From DASZHJ01 sp035604335 (GTDB lineage: Bacteria; Pseudomonadota; Alphaproteobacteria; ATCC43930; CGMCC-115725), in assembly GCA_035604335.1 (NCBI GenBank), contig DATNIT010000249.1:1-64000 (forward strand): a stretch of DNA of 64,000 bases, in the 5' to 3' direction. The position numbers and the translations under genes were made by a program. The notes beneath the pieces were generated by a model. It was not told the DNA's origin, ran no database searches, and saw nothing but the letters and a program-made list of their open reading frames with translations. The first letter of the stretch is position 1, and each line of letters opens with the position of its first letter. Shown piece by piece: positions 49,837 through 58,254 of this stretch.

Positions 49837-50544
49837 TCAGCCCGAGAGGCCCATCACGACTTCGTAGATGGTGATGTCGCCGTGGCGGACCGGGCGCACG
49901 GTGGCGCCGACCGCGTGGAGGGACTCCGCAAGCGCGCGTGCCTCGGCCTCGTCGGTGCCGCTGCGGATGATCATCTCGCCGCGCACGCGGACATCGCTGG
50001 CGGCGTGCCGCACGGGCGGCTGTACTGGCGGCGCCGCAACCAGGCTGGGCGGAGGCGCTCCGCGCGAGGGTGCCGCAGGCGACGTCGCGATCGTTCCCCG
50101 AGGGCCCGCTGTCGGCGGACCGACGGTCGCGCTCGGCGAGTTCGAGGCGGCGAGCAACGGTGCCGGGCTCGGCGGGGGCAGCGCCGCGGGCGTCGGCGCG
50201 GTTTCAGCTGGCGCCTCCTCGACCGGAGCAGCCGTCGCGGCGACGGCCGGCGCCGGCGAAGTGAGGCCCGGCGAGGCCGCGTGGAGCGGCAGGGCTGGCG
50301 GCAGCGCCGCGACCGCGACCACGCTCGCGTCCGATCCGCAGATGGATTTTCCCTGAATCAGGCGCCAGAGCCGGCAATCCTTCTGCGCGAGGAGCGAGAT
50401 CGCCTGGTCGGTGACGGTCTTGCCGGTGGACGCCATCGAGAGGCCGTCCGCCACGAAGGACGCTATGGTGAACGCAGGCGGCAGGACGCAGCCGGCGATG
50501 CCGGACACGAGCGCGATCAGCACGGCCATCCGGATTGGACGCAT
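49837..50544 (-). CDS. hypothetical lipoprotein, alanine/proline-rich
   Basis: A 235-residue envelope protein that I do not recognise by function. The signal MRPIRMAVLIALVSGIAGC ends in a lipobox (IAGC), so it is lipid-anchored. The N-terminal part has a conserved-looking block, FVADGLSMASTGKTVTDQAI with QKDCRLWRLIQGKSICGSD, which has two cysteines and occurs in several alphaproteobacterial lipoproteins. The central ~90 residues are low-complexity Ala/Pro-rich (a flexible linker), and the C-terminus (ASDVRVRGEMIIRSG, RPVRHGDITIYEVVM) looks like a small folded domain. It is divergent from hprK, with 171 bp between starts. AAGGGAACCA precedes the start. Confidence 0.65.
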   Translation of the reverse strand: MRPIRMAVLIALVSGIAGCVLPPAFTIASFVADGLSMASTGKTVTDQAISLLAQKDCRLWRLIQGKSICGSDASVVAVAALPPALPLHAASPGLTSPAPAVAATAAPVEEAPAETAPTPAALPPPSPAPLLAASNSPSATVGPPTAGPRGTIATSPAAPSRGAPPPSLVAAPPVQPPVRHAASDVRVRGEMIIRSGTDEAEARALAESLHAVGATVRPVRHGDITIYEVVMGLSG

Positions 50545-50715
50545 TGGTTCCCTTGGGGCCGCAGGGCAGCAGCGCAGGGTGAGAATGCGACCCCAAGCCT
50601 TAAGGAACCGCGAACCCAGCCGCGAAAATCCGGTTTGAAGAACATCCAATGAACATGCGGCGGATCGGCCGAGAGGATTGACACCGTGACGGGGGTGGCT
50701 CACCTAAGACCGGCC

Positions 50716-51162
50716 ATGATTTTGGTGCACGGCACAACGGTGGCGCTGGAAGGGGAGGGCGTGCTGTTGCGCGGACCTTCCGGCAGCGGCAAGAGCGACC
50801 TCGCCCTGCGGCTCATCGACAAAGGGGCGCGTCTGGTCGCCGACGATCAGACCGAGCTCAGACGCGCGGCGCAGGGCTTGATCGCGCGCTCGCCCCCCGG
50901 CATTGCCGGCCGCATGGAAGTCCGGGGCGTCGGCATCCTGAGGGTACCGGCGGTGCCCAGCGCGCCGCTCCGGCTGGTGGTGGACCTGGTTGCGCCAAAT
51001 CGAGTGGAGCGCCTGCCGGAGCCGCAGTTCTGCGACTACCTTCAATGCTCTCTGCCGCTGCTGGCGCTGGCGCCCTTCGAGGCCTCGACGCCCGCCAAGA
51101 TCCGCCTCGCCCTCGCTGGCTTGGTAAAGACCGCGGTCCTCCCTATAGTCGGGGCGCCATGA
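50716..51162 (+). CDS. hprK: HPr kinase/phosphorylase, short alphaproteobacterial form
   Basis: A ~148-residue HPr kinase domain that phosphorylates and dephosphorylates the regulatory serine of HPr. The P-loop is LLRGPSGSGKSDLALRLID, followed by ADDQTEL and the capping-region-like IAGRMEVRGVGIL. The large N-terminal domain of firmicute HprK is absent, as is normal for Alphaproteobacteria. ATG 50716 is used; GTG 50686 (ten codons more) is possible. The stop overlaps the rapZ start (ATGA), making it the first gene of the hprK-rapZ-EIIA-HPr-EI operon. Confidence 0.92.
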   Translation: MILVHGTTVALEGEGVLLRGPSGSGKSDLALRLIDKGARLVADDQTELRRAAQGLIARSPPGIAGRMEVRGVGILRVPAVPSAPLRLVVDLVAPNRVERLPEPQFCDYLQCSLPLLALAPFEASTPAKIRLALAGLVKTAVLPIVGAP

Positions 51163-52085
51163 CGCAACCGGCACCCGTCTCGGCGGCTGTTTCGGACGGC
51201 CCGCAACCCGCGGCATCAAGCCGCGTCCTGGTGGTAACGGGCATGTCCGGCGCGGGCCGGTCGACCGCGCTCAAGGCCTTGGAAGACCTGGGTTATGAAG
51301 CGGTCGATAACCTGCCGCTGTCGCTAGTTCCGAGCCTGATGAGTCATCGGCCGCTCCGCGCGCCGTTGGCGCTCGGAGCCGATGTCCGGACCCGGGATTT
51401 CGGCGTCACCGCCCTCGCCGATACCCTCGACCGGCTGGCGCGGGACGGCGGAACACGGCCGGCCGTGGTGTTTCTCGACTGCGGCGACGATCGGCTGGTG
51501 CAGCGATTTACCGAGACGCGCCGGCGCCATCCCATGGCCGCGGACCGGCCGGTGATCGATGGGATCCGGCTCGAGCGGCAATACGTTTCGCCCTTGCGAG
51601 ATCGGGCCGACCTCGTTATCGATACCTCCGACCTCAGCCCGGCAGACCTCAAGCGCGTCCTTCACGGTCATTTCGCGCTCGATCGCTCACCCGGCATCGC
51701 ACTCTCGGTGATCTCCTTTTCCTATCGCCACGGCCTGCCGCGTGATGCCGACATCGTCTTTGATGCTCGCTTTCTGCGTAACCCGCACTACGTGGCGGCG
51801 CTTAAGCCCCAGACCGGGCTCGATCCCGAGGTCGGCGCCTATATCGCCGGCGACCCGGATTTTCCCAGCTTCTTCCGCGATCTCGGCGCGCTCGTGGACT
51901 CCCTGCTGCCGCGCTTCGAGCGCGAGGGGAAGAGCTACCTCACCATTGCCATCGGCTGTACCGGCGGCCGTCATCGCTCCGTCTATCTGGCGGAGCGGCT
52001 TGCGGCTTGGCTCGGGGAGCGGGGCCGCGCTGTGAGCGTGCGCCATCGCGACCTCGCCGCCGGCTCTTCCAAGGACGCTCAATGA
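51159..52085 (+). CDS. rapZ: RapZ-like RNase adapter / nucleotide-binding protein
   Basis: A 308-residue protein of the RapZ (YvcJ) family. The P-loop is LVVTGMSGAGRSTALKALED, and the second site is VIDTSDLSPADLK; the C-terminal domain with VISFSYRHGLPRDADIVFDARFLRNP and AIGCTGGRHRSVYLAE is conserved. In enteric bacteria RapZ delivers a small RNA to RNase E to control amino-sugar synthesis; in Alphaproteobacteria it travels with the regulatory PTS. It overlaps hprK (ATGA) and the EIIA gene (4 bp), so translation is coupled. Confidence 0.93.
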   Translation: MTQPAPVSAAVSDGPQPAASSRVLVVTGMSGAGRSTALKALEDLGYEAVDNLPLSLVPSLMSHRPLRAPLALGADVRTRDFGVTALADTLDRLARDGGTRPAVVFLDCGDDRLVQRFTETRRRHPMAADRPVIDGIRLERQYVSPLRDRADLVIDTSDLSPADLKRVLHGHFALDRSPGIALSVISFSYRHGLPRDADIVFDARFLRNPHYVAALKPQTGLDPEVGAYIAGDPDFPSFFRDLGALVDSLLPRFEREGKSYLTIAIGCTGGRHRSVYLAERLAAWLGERGRAVSVRHRDLAAGSSKDAQ

Positions 52086-52489
52086 TAGGCATCGTCATCG
52101 TCACCCATGGCCGTCTCGCCGCGGAATTCATCGCGGCGCTCGAGCATGTCGTGGGGCCGCAGCGGGATATCGCCGCCATTTGCATCGGCCCCGACGACGA
52201 CATGGAGCAGCGCCGTCAGGACATCCTGCAATCCGTCCGCGCCGTGGATACGGGGGACGGCGTGGTGCTGCTCACCGACATGTTCGGCGGTACCCCCTCC
52301 AACCTTGCGATCTCCGTCATGGATCGGCCCAAGATCGAGGTGATCGCCGGTATCAATCTGCCCATGCTGATCAAGCTCGCCAGCCTCCGCTCGACCGAAA
52401 CGCTCGCCGACGCGGTGCGCGGCGCCCAGGAGGCGGGGCGCAAATACATCAACGTGGCGTCCCAGCTCCTCGCCGACGCGCGCGGATGA
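52082..52489 (+). CDS. PTS EIIA component, mannose family (ManX-like, regulatory)
   Basis: A 135-residue EIIA of the mannose/fructose PTS class. The phospho-histidine is in IVIVTHGRLAAEF, and LTDMFGGTPSNLAISVM is the subunit-interface signature. There is no matching EIIB/EIIC nearby, so it is a regulatory protein that receives phosphate from HPr rather than part of a sugar importer. It overlaps rapZ by 4 bp and the HPr gene starts 4 bp before its stop. In Rhizobiales its homologue links PTS state to ChvG/ChvI signalling and to carbon metabolism. Confidence 0.93.
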   Translation: MIGIVIVTHGRLAAEFIAALEHVVGPQRDIAAICIGPDDDMEQRRQDILQSVRAVDTGDGVVLLTDMFGGTPSNLAISVMDRPKIEVIAGINLPMLIKLASLRSTETLADAVRGAQEAGRKYINVASQLLADARG

Positions 52490-52800
52490 GCGACGTCGAG
52501 ACCGCGGGCACCGGCGCCGATCAGCCCGCGAGCGCGGCACAGCGTACCGTCACCATCTGCAACAAACGCGGTCTCCATGCCCGCGCCGCCGCCCGCTTCG
52601 TCAAACTCGCTTGGCAGTTCGATGCCGAGGTGACCGTGCGCAAGAACGGCACCACGGTCTCCGGCCGCTCGATCATGGGGCTGATGATGCTGGCGGCCGG
52701 ACCCGGCACCGCCATCGAGCTCGCCGCCACCGGCCGGGAGGCGGAGCGCGCCGTGGCGGCGCTCGCCGATCTCGTCGCCGGCGGCTTCGATGAAGGGTGA
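52486..52800 (+). CDS. ptsH: phosphocarrier protein HPr
   Basis: A 104-residue HPr. The phospho-histidine is in CNKRGLHARAAARFV and the regulatory serine region (the HprK target) is in VSGRSIMGLMML, both intact. The first ~20 residues (MSDVETAGTGADQPASA) are an extra N-terminal tail. It overlaps the EIIA gene and the EI gene (ATG 52790 lies 11 bp before its stop). It relays phosphate from EI to EIIA and is modified at serine by HprK. Confidence 0.94.
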   Translation: MSDVETAGTGADQPASAAQRTVTICNKRGLHARAAARFVKLAWQFDAEVTVRKNGTTVSGRSIMGLMMLAAGPGTAIELAATGREAERAVAALADLVAGGFDEG

Positions 52801-54571
52801 GGGCAGCGGCCGCAAGGAGCGCGCCGAGCGCGTGCTGCGCGGGCTCGGCGTCTCGCCGGGGATCGCGATCGGACCCGCCTTCATCACCGAGAACGGCGAG
52901 GTGCCCGTACCGAAGCGCCGGATCGAGCCCGACGACGTCGCGGCCGAGCGCCAGCGCTTCGAGCAAGCCGTCCAGTTCTCTCTCAAGCAGCTGAAAAAGC
53001 TCAAGGGCAAGGCGGCGGCGCTGCCGGAATCGGCCGCCGAGGAGATGAGCTATCTGCTCGACGCGCACGTGGCGATGCTCTCGAATTCTCGTCTGGTGCG
53101 CGGGGTCGAGCGGCGCATCCGCGAAGAGCGCGTCAATGCCGAGCACGCGGTGCAGATGGAGATCGGGGCGATCGGCGAGAGCTTCGCCGCCATGGAGGAT
53201 GTTTACCTCGCCCAGCGCGTGGAGGACGTGCGGGCGGTGGGTGCGCGGCTCCTGCGCAACTTGACCCAGACCCCCTACGCCGCGTTCCAGCACCTGCCCG
53301 AAGGCACGGTGATCCTGGCCGAGGACCTCAGCCCCGCCGATACCGCGCTCATGGACCCCCGGCGCGTGTTGGGATTTGCGGCGGTGCTCGGCGGATCGGA
53401 GAGCCATACAGCCATCATGGCGCGCGCGCTCGGCCTGCCGGCGGTGTTGGCGGTCACGGGACTCTTCGGCGAGATACAGCAGGGTGAGGCGGTGGTGATC
53501 GACGGCTCGACCGGTACCGTCGTGCTCAACCCGACCGCCGCCACCATCGAGCGATACGAGGAGCGCCGGGAGGAGTTCCGCAAAGAGCAGCGCCAGCTCG
53601 CGCGGCTGAAGCGCGTGCCCGCCGTGACCCGCGACGGCGAGGAGATCACGCTCGAGGCCAATCTCGAGCTGCCGCGCGAGCTCGAGCAGGCCATTTCGGC
53701 GGGCGCTCAAGGCCTGGGGTTGGTGCGCACCGAATTCCTCTACATGAACCGCGACGATCTGCCCGACGAGGAGGAGCAGTATCAGGCCTACAGGACTCTG
53801 GTGCGCGGCATGGAGGGCAAGCCTGTCACCATCCGCACCCTCGACGTCGGTGGCGACAAGATCGCGGCACCATTGGCGGAAAGTCTCAAGAGCGAGGGTG
53901 GCAATCCCGCGCTCGGCCTGCGCGCGATCCGGCTCTCCCTGAAGGAGCGCAAGCTCCTCGACGCTCAGCTCGCGGCGATTCTGCGCGTGAGCGCCGAAGG
54001 TCCCGTACGCATCCTGCTGCCGATGGTCACCACTCTCGCCGAGGTGCGCGGAGTCCGCGAGGCGATGCAGCAGGTGGCGCGGCGCCTGAAGCGGCGGGGG
54101 GTGGAGATCGCCGATCCGCCGCCGCTCTTGGGGGTGATGATCGAGGTTCCCGGCGCTGCGCTCGCCGCCGACGCGCTCGCGAGCGAGAGCGATTTCTTCG
54201 CGATCGGCACCAACGACCTCATCCAGTACACGCTCGCGATCGACCGCGGCGACGAGCAGGTGGCCTATCTCTATAACCCGCTGCACCCTGCGGTCCTGCG
54301 CCTCATCCAGTTTGCGATCGAGGCGGCGCTGCGCGCGCGCATACCCGTCAGCGTCTGCGGGGAGATGGCCGGTGACGTCCGCTACACCGCCCTGCTTCTC
54401 GGTCTCGGCATCCGCGATCTCTCGATGGCGCCCGGCAGCATCGCGCGCGTCAAGCGCCGGATCCGCCACCTCGATCTGCTCGCCGCTCAGCGCCGCGCCC
54501 GCGCCATCATGGATCAGATGGACGAAGCCCGCATCGCCAGCCTGCTCGACGATTTCAACGTGCTGGCGTGA
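52790..54571 (+). CDS. ptsI: PTS enzyme I
   Basis: A 593-residue PEP-protein phosphotransferase (enzyme I) that takes phosphate from PEP to HPr. The N-terminal phosphohistidine is in LGGSESHTAIMARALGLPAV, the PEP-barrel motifs LGLVRTEFLYMNRDDLPDEE, IGTNDLIQYTLAIDRGD and MAPGSIARVKRRI are intact. The GAF domain of the nitrogen-type EI-Ntr (PtsP) is absent, so it is of the ordinary EI layout although no sugar-specific EIIBC is in the window. It is the last gene of the overlapping operon from hprK. Confidence 0.94.
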   Translation: MKGEGSGRKERAERVLRGLGVSPGIAIGPAFITENGEVPVPKRRIEPDDVAAERQRFEQAVQFSLKQLKKLKGKAAALPESAAEEMSYLLDAHVAMLSNSRLVRGVERRIREERVNAEHAVQMEIGAIGESFAAMEDVYLAQRVEDVRAVGARLLRNLTQTPYAAFQHLPEGTVILAEDLSPADTALMDPRRVLGFAAVLGGSESHTAIMARALGLPAVLAVTGLFGEIQQGEAVVIDGSTGTVVLNPTAATIERYEERREEFRKEQRQLARLKRVPAVTRDGEEITLEANLELPRELEQAISAGAQGLGLVRTEFLYMNRDDLPDEEEQYQAYRTLVRGMEGKPVTIRTLDVGGDKIAAPLAESLKSEGGNPALGLRAIRLSLKERKLLDAQLAAILRVSAEGPVRILLPMVTTLAEVRGVREAMQQVARRLKRRGVEIADPPPLLGVMIEVPGAALAADALASESDFFAIGTNDLIQYTLAIDRGDEQVAYLYNPLHPAVLRLIQFAIEAALRARIPVSVCGEMAGDVRYTALLLGLGIRDLSMAPGSIARVKRRIRHLDLLAAQRRARAIMDQMDEARIASLLDDFNVLA

Positions 54572-54713
54572 GGGGTTGCGAGAATGAAGTCGGGTCGGAA
54601 CCCGAGCGCTTCAGTCAATGTGCGCTCCATCTGCGATCCGCGGTCCGTGATATTGTGCTCCCCAAAATCGTAACCGAAGAATGCGGGGCCGGCGGCGGGG
54701 GAAGTCATTCACG

Positions 54714-55730
54714 ATGAAGCGTCATGTAGCCGTTCTGGGTGGCGGTACGATGGGCACGACGCTCGCCGATGCCGTCGCCGCCGGCGACCGCGATTGTGTT
54801 TTGTGGTCGCCGGACGTCGAACTGGTTCGTGGCGTGAATGAGACGCATCGAAACCCGCGTCATTTCAGCGACGTTGTCCTCGCCCCTTCGCTCTCGGCGA
54901 CCGCTAGTCTTGAGGACGCCGTGCGTTTCGCGCAGCTCGCGATCATTGCCGTTGGATCCGACCGTGTTCGCGGTCTTGCGCGAAGCATCGGCGCGTTTGT
55001 GCCTTCCGACCTGGTGCTGCTCTCGGCGACGAAGGGGCTCGAGCCGCAAACGAACAAACGCCTGTCGGAGCTCCTCGAGGAGGAGACGCGCAGTCAAGTA
55101 GTGGGCGCCATTTCCGGGCCGAACAGCATGCAAGACATCATTGCGCGCCGGCCCACCGCGCTCGTCGTCGCGTCCCAAGCGAACCGGGCCTTTCCGCTGG
55201 CTGCCAAACTGATTGCGCTGCCGACGCTGCATGTCTTCGGCTCTTCCGATCTGGTGGGCGTCGAGCTCGCCGGTTCGCTCAAGAACATCGTCGCGATCGC
55301 CGCCGGAATCGCCGCCGGGCTTGGTCTCGGCCACAATGCCCGCGGGCTCATCATCACCATCGGGCTAGCGGAAATTCAAATGCTCGCCACGAGCCTCGGC
55401 GCGCGGGCGATCACGTTCATGGGCTTGGCGGGCGTTGGCGACTTGTTTCTGACGACAACGAGCCCCTATTCGCGCAACCACATGGTCGGCGTGGAATTGG
55501 GAAGGGGTGTCAAGCTCGACGCGATTGTCGATCAACTCGCAAAGCTCAACGAGACAGCCGAAGGGATCAATGCGATTCGCACGGGCCGCGAGCTCGCCGC
55601 CCGGCAAGGCCTGCGGATGCCGCTGGCCGAATGCGTCCACGCCGTTGCTTTCGAGGGTCTGGAACCGCGCCCGGCGTTCGAGCGACTGTTGGGCGATGCG
55701 AGCGCCACCGCGTCCCTGACCGCGGAATGA
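54714..55730 (+). CDS. NAD(P)H-dependent glycerol-3-phosphate-dehydrogenase-like protein
   Basis: A 338-residue Rossmann-fold dehydrogenase of the GpsA type. The nucleotide motif is VAVLGGGTMGTTLADAV, the catalytic lysine is in LAGSLKNIVAIAAGIAAGLG, and the GpsA-like HNARGLIITIGLAEIQ and GLAGVGDLFLTTTSPYSRN segments are present. It is more diverged than a housekeeping GpsA, so it could be a paralogue acting on another substrate. Base composition looks slightly lower in GC than that of its neighbours. It begins a three-gene insertion (GpsA-like, SDR, salicylate-synthase-like) between the PTS genes and ahcY. Confidence 0.82.
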   Translation: MKRHVAVLGGGTMGTTLADAVAAGDRDCVLWSPDVELVRGVNETHRNPRHFSDVVLAPSLSATASLEDAVRFAQLAIIAVGSDRVRGLARSIGAFVPSDLVLLSATKGLEPQTNKRLSELLEEETRSQVVGAISGPNSMQDIIARRPTALVVASQANRAFPLAAKLIALPTLHVFGSSDLVGVELAGSLKNIVAIAAGIAAGLGLGHNARGLIITIGLAEIQMLATSLGARAITFMGLAGVGDLFLTTTSPYSRNHMVGVELGRGVKLDAIVDQLAKLNETAEGINAIRTGRELAARQGLRMPLAECVHAVAFEGLEPRPAFERLLGDASATASLTAE

Positions 55731-55789
55731 AAACTCATCTGCGACGCCGACACGTGCGGCTGCACAGCTAGCCCAGGAGCAAGCGCGTC

Positions 55790-56554
55790 ATGCGATTCGA
55801 CGGGAAGATCGGCGTCATCACCGGAGGCGCGAACGGCATTGGCGAGGCGACAGCCCTGCTTCTGGCGAGGGAAGGCGCCAAGGTCGCCATCGCCGACGTC
55901 GATGCCACGCACCTCCCGCGGGTTTTGCAGGCGCTTCGGGCTCAAGGCGGCGACGCAATCGCGGTCGAGACCGATGTGCTGAGCGAGCCGGCGGTTGCCC
56001 GCATGGTCCAGCAGGTCCTGGATCGTTATGGACGCATCGACATTCTGGTCAATGCCGTCGGCGGCAGTACGACCTTGGCGAACCCGAATACGTCCGTCGA
56101 CCAACTGACGCGCGACGAGTGGGAGCGAACCATAGCCTTCAACCTAAACGGTACGTTCCTGTGCACGCACGCCGTGATTCCCCAGATGAAACGGCAAGGC
56201 TATGGCCGCATCGTCAATCTGTCCTCCATCGTCGGGCGCGGAGATACGCGGATCAGCAATGCCGCCTATGCGACGGCCAAGGCCGGGATACGCGCCTTTA
56301 CGCGGAAGCTTGCGATCGAGTTGGGGCCATTCGGCATTACCTGCAACGCGACCGCGCCAACCGTCACGCTGACGGGTCGCATCCAGCAGCTCCTCGCGAA
56401 GCGCGCTTCGAAGGACCCACAAATAACCTTGAGCGATATTCCCTTGGGACGCATGGCAACAGCGGAAGATCAGGCGAAGGTCATCGCTTTCCTGGCGTCC
56501 GACGATGCGTCCTTCGTTTCCGGTCAGACAATCGAGGTTACCGGCGGACAGTAG
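55790..56554 (+). CDS. short-chain dehydrogenase/reductase
   Basis: A 254-residue classical SDR. The TGxxxGxG motif is VITGGANGIGEATALLLA, the NAG-type motif is ILVNAVGG, and the catalytic serine, tyrosine and lysine are in VNLSSIVG and NAAYATAKAG; the C-terminal ASFVSGQTIEVTGGQ matches 3-oxoacyl-ACP-reductase-like members. Substrate unknown. It starts 59 bp after the GpsA-like gene and its 3' end overlaps the convergent salicylate-synthase-like gene by 31 bp, an unusual overlap for this window. Confidence 0.9.
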   Translation: MRFDGKIGVITGGANGIGEATALLLAREGAKVAIADVDATHLPRVLQALRAQGGDAIAVETDVLSEPAVARMVQQVLDRYGRIDILVNAVGGSTTLANPNTSVDQLTRDEWERTIAFNLNGTFLCTHAVIPQMKRQGYGRIVNLSSIVGRGDTRISNAAYATAKAGIRAFTRKLAIELGPFGITCNATAPTVTLTGRIQQLLAKRASKDPQITLSDIPLGRMATAEDQAKVIAFLASDDASFVSGQTIEVTGGQ

Positions 56555-57912
56555 TCCGCTGCCGCGCCGGGATCGAATCCCTTTCGATCGGCTCGCGGCG
56601 TGTCGCGGTCTCCGCTGTTTCGGCGGACCGGCTCGAATCCGACGGCCGCGGCCAAAGCGTCCTTCATCGCGCTCAATTTATATGATGTCTCCAGCAACTC
56701 CGCTTCGGGCACGGATTCCGCCAGAATCCCGGCGCCCGCCTGGAGAAAGGAGCGGCTTCCGCAGCGAAAGAGACCGCGCAGCGCCAGGGAGAAGCGGCAA
56801 TCGCCGGCGCCGCTGACCCACCCCATGGCGCCGGCGTAGAGGTAGCGCGGAGTCGGCTCCAGGCTGCGGACGATCTCGATGGCCTTGCGCTTCGGCAGAC
56901 CCGTCACCGTGACCGCCGGAAACAATGCCCAAAGCGCATCGAGGACCTGGTGGCCCGCCGCGAGCGATCCTCGGACTACCGAGCTCAGATGTTGGACCTT
57001 GCGCAGCAGGGCGACGTCCATGAACCGGCTCACGACGAGCGAGTCTCGTTCGCAGATCGGCGCGAGCTCCGCAAGCACCGTGTTGACGGAAACGACGTGC
57101 TCGACGATCTCCTTGTGGTTTTCCATTAGCTCCGTGCGCAGCCTCTCGTCTTCCACCGGCGTCGGGCCTCGCGGTCGCGTTCCCGCGAGCGGGTTCGTCA
57201 CGATCGCTCGATTTTCGCCGTGCAACAGCAGCTCGGGCGAGGGAACCACGGCCGCGAGGTCGCCGAAGCAAATGAGGAATGCGTCGACGAACGGCGGTGA
57301 AAGGGCGGCAAACAGCCGCACCGGATCGAAGTCGGCGTCGTAAGCTTGGTATCGCGAGAGGACAAGCTTCTTGGCCTCGCCCGCCGACACTGCCGCGACC
57401 CCCTTCCGCACCATCCCCACGTAGGCCTGCTCGGGGGTGCCGTCCACGGGTGCTATTGAACCTGCGCCCGCGCGTGACGCCATGGGCGACATGCTCGCGG
57501 CGAGGTATCGAGAGAGATCGATGCCGCCGAGACCTTGATGCGTTACCCCGGACTCCCTGAACGTGAGGGTCTTGCCGGGAATGATGAACTCGACGAGCGG
57601 GCGGCCCGTCTGAGATCCGTCAGGCAATGTGCCGACGTGGCCGGCGACGGCGTCGAACCCGATGTATCCGAACGCCTTGCGGCCGAGCTGCTCCGCCCGC
57701 AGAGCGAAGCGCGCGAGCTGGTCCCGCCAATCGTCACAGGGCTGCCCCGCGAGGAGTCGGAGGTGCTCGATGGGCGCCCATCCAATCTCGGTATGATCGG
57801 CGGAAAGGTGGAGGTATGAATAGTCGCCAAGGACACCCGCATCCCGCAGGCATGCAAACGCCGCGATGGGATCGCTGGCGCCCCGGTGCTGCCTGAGCTT
57901 GGAACGTGACAT
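56524..57912 (-). CDS. salicylate/isochorismate-synthase-like chorismate-binding enzyme
   Basis: A ~462-residue chorismate-utilising enzyme of the MenF/EntC/TrpE superfamily. The C-terminal core shows LAGTRPRGPTPVEDERLRTE, LMENHKEIVEHVVSVNTVL, VVSRFMDVALLRKVQHLSS, LFPAVTVTGLPKRKAIEIVR and FLQAGAGILAESVPEAELLET, an order closest to salicylate synthases (Irp9/YbtS/MbtI type) rather than TrpE or PabB. The conserved basic/acidic sites for magnesium and chorismate look present. It would make salicylate or isochorismate for siderophores, but no siderophore synthetase is nearby. ATG 57912 is used; GTG 57915 or TTG 57963 are possible. Confidence 0.78.
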   Translation of the reverse strand: MSRSKLRQHRGASDPIAAFACLRDAGVLGDYSYLHLSADHTEIGWAPIEHLRLLAGQPCDDWRDQLARFALRAEQLGRKAFGYIGFDAVAGHVGTLPDGSQTGRPLVEFIIPGKTLTFRESGVTHQGLGGIDLSRYLAASMSPMASRAGAGSIAPVDGTPEQAYVGMVRKGVAAVSAGEAKKLVLSRYQAYDADFDPVRLFAALSPPFVDAFLICFGDLAAVVPSPELLLHGENRAIVTNPLAGTRPRGPTPVEDERLRTELMENHKEIVEHVVSVNTVLAELAPICERDSLVVSRFMDVALLRKVQHLSSVVRGSLAAGHQVLDALWALFPAVTVTGLPKRKAIEIVRSLEPTPRYLYAGAMGWVSGAGDCRFSLALRGLFRCGSRSFLQAGAGILAESVPEAELLETSYKLSAMKDALAAAVGFEPVRRNSGDRDTPRADRKGFDPGAAADYCPPVTSIV

Positions 57913-58254
57913 CACGGAAACGGCGGACTCACGCCACACGGCAGTGGCGCAAGACTCGGCCAAGGAGCCGGCGGCAGAAACGATCGAACACTCAACAACA
58001 TTCTAAGGCGTCAGTCACTTTTAAGTCTGATTAAGAAGCCTACGGCACATTGATCTCAAATGCAACCCGTGCCCAATATTGTAAGTACACTGTCGAAATA
58101 TTGTGAGTGTACTGATGAGGGAATGGCGACCGATGCCGGTCCCGAGCGCGAGTCTTCCGTGGGACCACTCCCATGCGCGGCCGAGCTTGCTCGGGTGCGG
58201 TTGCGCTGGTATATGCCGCCACTCGTTTTCTTCCGCCCCGATCAGGAGCGTTTC
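57913..58254 (+). promoter_or_regulatory. ahcY upstream region (342 bp), AT-rich with repeats and stem-loops
   Basis: This is the only gap over 300 bp. Its centre (57985-58120) is AT-rich for the genome and contains an imperfect 18-bp direct repeat described separately. Nearer the gene are two small hairpins, TGGGA/TCCCA at 58160-58173 and the perfect CCGAGC-TT-GCTCGG at 58181-58194. AGGAG sits before ATG 58255. The open frame from 58060 in phase with ahcY is non-conserved leader sequence. I looked for an SAH or SAM riboswitch core and could not recognise one. Confidence 0.5.
58075..58114. repeat. imperfect 18-bp tandem direct repeat, possible operator
   Basis: AATATTGTAAGTACACTG (58075-58092) recurs as AATATTGTGAGTGTACTG (58097-58114), 15 of 18 bases identical, with starts 22 bp apart, about two helical turns. 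The central octamers AGTACACT and AGTGTACT are also reverse complements of one another. Spacing and placement suit paired binding sites for a regulator of ahcY or of the divergent salicylate-synthase-like gene. No regulator is identified. Confidence 0.5.

Noticed and set aside
57913..58254. Possible SAH or SAM riboswitch upstream of ahcY
   Set aside because: The leader has small hairpins but I could not find the conserved core of the known SAH or SAM-II/SAM-V types. A covariance-model search would settle it; a significant hit would reverse this.
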